In this document: piece after piece, positions 13,470 to 14,895 of the stretch
Position numbering within the stretch: the first letter of the stretch is position 1
Layout: every line of letters starts with the position of its first letter
Assembly (NCBI GenBank): GCA_002400085.1
Contig: DHEX01000147.1
Location: forward strand, 16,105-30,999
Reading direction: 5' to 3'
DNA from: Clostridiaceae bacterium UBA4839
GTDB taxonomy: Bacteria > Bacillota > Clostridia > Clostridiales > Caloramatoraceae
DNA: 14,895 nucleotides
Made by a program: the position numbers and the translations under genes
The notes under the pieces: model-generated
What the model was told of the DNA's origin: nothing
The model's database searches: none
What the model saw: the letters and a program-made list of their open reading frames with translations, nothing else

Positions 13470-13985
13470 TTAAAATTCAATACCTTTTCTTGCTTGAACT
13501 CCTTCAGTATAATAATGCTTTACTTCTTTCATTTCTGTTACTAAATCTGCCATCTCAATTATCTTAGGATCTGCATATCTGCCTGTTAATATTACTTCTG
13601 TTTTAGGACTTCTTTCCTTTAAAACATTAACTACCTCTTCAGCAGAAAAAAGTTCAAAAAAGACTGCAATATTAATTTCATCTAAAACTACCAAATCATA
13701 TTCTCCAGATTTTAAAATATTTTTACATTCCTCAAGTCCCTCTTTTGCACATCTTATATCCTCTTTTGATGGCTTATCATATATAAAGCAGTTCCTTCCA
13801 AACTGATGTATTTCAAAATTAGGTAAATATTGAACAGCTTTAAGCTCACTATAATCCATTCCTTTTACAAACTGACCAAAATATACTTTTTTGCCAGCGC
13901 AAACAGCTCTAAGTGATAGCCCCAAAGCTGCTGTTGTTTTCCCTTTTCCATTCCCTGTATAAACTTGAATATACCCCTTTTCCAC
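13470..13985 (-). CDS. cobO: Cob(I)yrinic acid a,c-diamide adenosyltransferase
   Basis: The enzyme transfers the adenosyl group of ATP to cob(I)alamin or its precursor to make the adenosyl form of B12. The 171 residues match the CobA/BtuR/CobO family: glycine-rich P-loop GNGKGKTT (11-18), LDEI (101-104), TGR (134-136) and the terminal GVQARKGIEF (162-171). It is slightly shorter than BtuR proteins, which carry an N-terminal lid, and it starts almost directly at the P-loop. The start codon is GTG with AAGGAG 8 bases upstream. It follows the amidotransferase-like gene by 15 bases and is surely co-transcribed with it. No other cobalamin synthesis genes are in the window, so it may serve salvage. 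Confidence 0.95.
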   Translation of the reverse strand: MEKGYIQVYTGNGKGKTTAALGLSLRAVCAGKKVYFGQFVKGMDYSELKAVQYLPNFEIHQFGRNCFIYDKPSKEDIRCAKEGLEECKNILKSGEYDLVVLDEINIAVFFELFSAEEVVNVLKERSPKTEVILTGRYADPKIIEMADLVTEMKEVKHYYTEGVQARKGIEF

Positions 13986-14000
13986 TTTTATCTCTCCTTC

Positions 14001-14723
14001 CTATTTACAGCGGTTTATAAATTCCTCAAATATTTTAATCATTATTGGATGGTTTTTTACCATCATTTCAGGGTGCCACTGAACAGCCATAACTGGTTTG
14101 TATTTATGCTCTATAGCTTCAATTACTCCATCAGAAGAAGTTGCAGAAACCAAAAAATTAGCTGGCGCAGCCATTACAGCTTGATGGTGAAAACTATTTA
14201 CTAAAAGCCTATTTACCTTAAAAATCTCATATAGCCTTGTTCCTGGAACAATGTCTATATAATGTCCTATATCATTGATATTAGCCCTTTGCATATGATT
14301 TAAGTAGGCTTCTTCATTTTCACTTATATCCTGATATAATTTTCCTCCAAAAGCTACAGTAATTATCTGCTGTCCTCTGCTTATACCTAAAACAGGCATA
14401 TCCTTTTCAATAGCTGCTTTTACAATAAAAAGCTCACAGAGATCTCTTGGCGTATATGTAAAACCTACATGCTTTGATGGTTCTTCGCCATAATAAATTG
14501 GATTTACATCATAACCGCCAGATAATATAATCCCATCTAAATTGCTCATAATATTAAGCATATCTTCCTCTTTGTTTATAATTGGTATTGCAACCGGGAC
14601 TCCCCCTGCCGTGCATACTGCATCAACAAGCTCCTTTGTCACAAAATATCTTTCCTGACCTAAAGACCGTCCTGACTCGGCAATTATATAGTTACTTGTA
14701 ATTCCAATAAAGGGCTTAGACAT
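14001..14723 (-). CDS. Class I amidotransferase-like protein (PuuD/peptidase C26 type) with Ser in place of the catalytic Cys
   Basis: The 240-residue protein fits gamma-glutamyl-GABA hydrolase-type amidotransferases: PFIGITSNY near the N-terminus, DGIILSGGYDVNP (63-75), the nucleophile elbow PVLGISRGQQ (110-119), NSFHHQAV (176-183) and the triad partners in QWHPE (His217, Glu219). The elbow normally reads G-I-C-R-G; here codon AGC gives Ser115 where the catalytic Cys is expected. It may be a serine variant, a pseudoenzyme or a binding protein; substrate unknown. I chose the ATG at 14723, 9 bases from AAGGAG; the alternatives TTG 14732 and ATG 14729 are too close to that site. It leads the operon with cobO. 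Confidence 0.9.
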   Translation of the reverse strand: MSKPFIGITSNYIIAESGRSLGQERYFVTKELVDAVCTAGGVPVAIPIINKEEDMLNIMSNLDGIILSGGYDVNPIYYGEEPSKHVGFTYTPRDLCELFIVKAAIEKDMPVLGISRGQQIITVAFGGKLYQDISENEEAYLNHMQRANINDIGHYIDIVPGTRLYEIFKVNRLLVNSFHHQAVMAAPANFLVSATSSDGVIEAIEHKYKPVMAVQWHPEMMVKNHPIMIKIFEEFINRCK

Positions 14724-14895
14724 ACTCATCAACTCCTTTACTTTATTTTACCATTTATTATTATTTTTAAAAGTTTAAATAATATAGTAATATATATTTA
14801 ATAAATAAAAAAGAGATATGCTATTATTTTAAATAATTATATCAAATATATATGATAAAATATATCTGTAATTTGTAATTTAAAAAAGCACGCAG

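Noticed and set aside
14724..14895. Gene or RNA at the right edge
   Set aside because: The stretch is AT-rich with stops in all frames and no tRNA- or rRNA-like pairing; only a weak TAAAAT near 14745 might be a promoter element.

Overview
The window looks like chromosomal DNA of a low-GC, Gram-positive anaerobe of the class Clostridia. The evidence is AT-rich coding sequence with strong GGAGG-type ribosome binding sites, short 1-4 base gene junctions, an iron-sulfur protein derived from [FeFe] hydrogenase with HATPase, DRTGG-type and PHP neighbours, and a corrinoid adenosyltransferase. The species cannot be named from the sequence. Most genes lie on the minus strand; the exceptions are pncB and a 40-codon gene.

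Layout. 1-638 (-) is the start of an unrecognised gene running off the left edge. 639-1189 is a non-coding stretch with REP-like palindromes and what appears to be the decayed 3' end of a REP-associated (RAYT/IS200-like) transposase gene. 1190-2662 (+) is nicotinate phosphoribosyltransferase. 2820-4646 (-) holds two unrecognised genes. 4792-9797 (-) is probably one transcription unit: an FtsA-like ATPase, a DRTGG-like protein, an RsbW/RsbT-type ATPase, a ferredoxin/[FeFe]-hydrogenase-like protein, a second DRTGG-like protein and a PHP phosphoesterase, closed by a very long hairpin terminator. 9798-10159 carries a second REP-like cluster and two divergent promoters. 10160-10282 (+) is a 40-residue gene with a good promoter and a bidirectional terminator. 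10365-11739 (-) is an NfeD/SPFH membrane pair with a strong promoter. 11740-12072 carries the cleanest REP pair. 12073-14723 (-) holds a class I amidotransferase-like protein, cob(I)alamin adenosyltransferase and CinA. 14724-14895 is AT-rich and shows no gene.

How the parts may fit. The 4.8-9.8 kb cluster reads as a redox or hydrogen-linked signalling module. Its hydrogenase-like subunit keeps the four cysteines that would hold the H-cluster cubane but has lost the residues that normally surround the diiron site, so a sensory or electron-transfer role is more likely than H2 catalysis. Coupling of this set to an FtsA-like actin-fold ATPase with an extended C-terminus is the least expected feature. 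pncB and cinA both belong to pyridine nucleotide salvage but are not adjacent.

Two unrelated families of dispersed palindromic repeats are present. One is a GTAG-headed REP/BIME-like family, with the same 26-base unit found unchanged three times. The other is a structured element of about 80-95 bases that sits directly after the stop codon of two different minus-strand genes.
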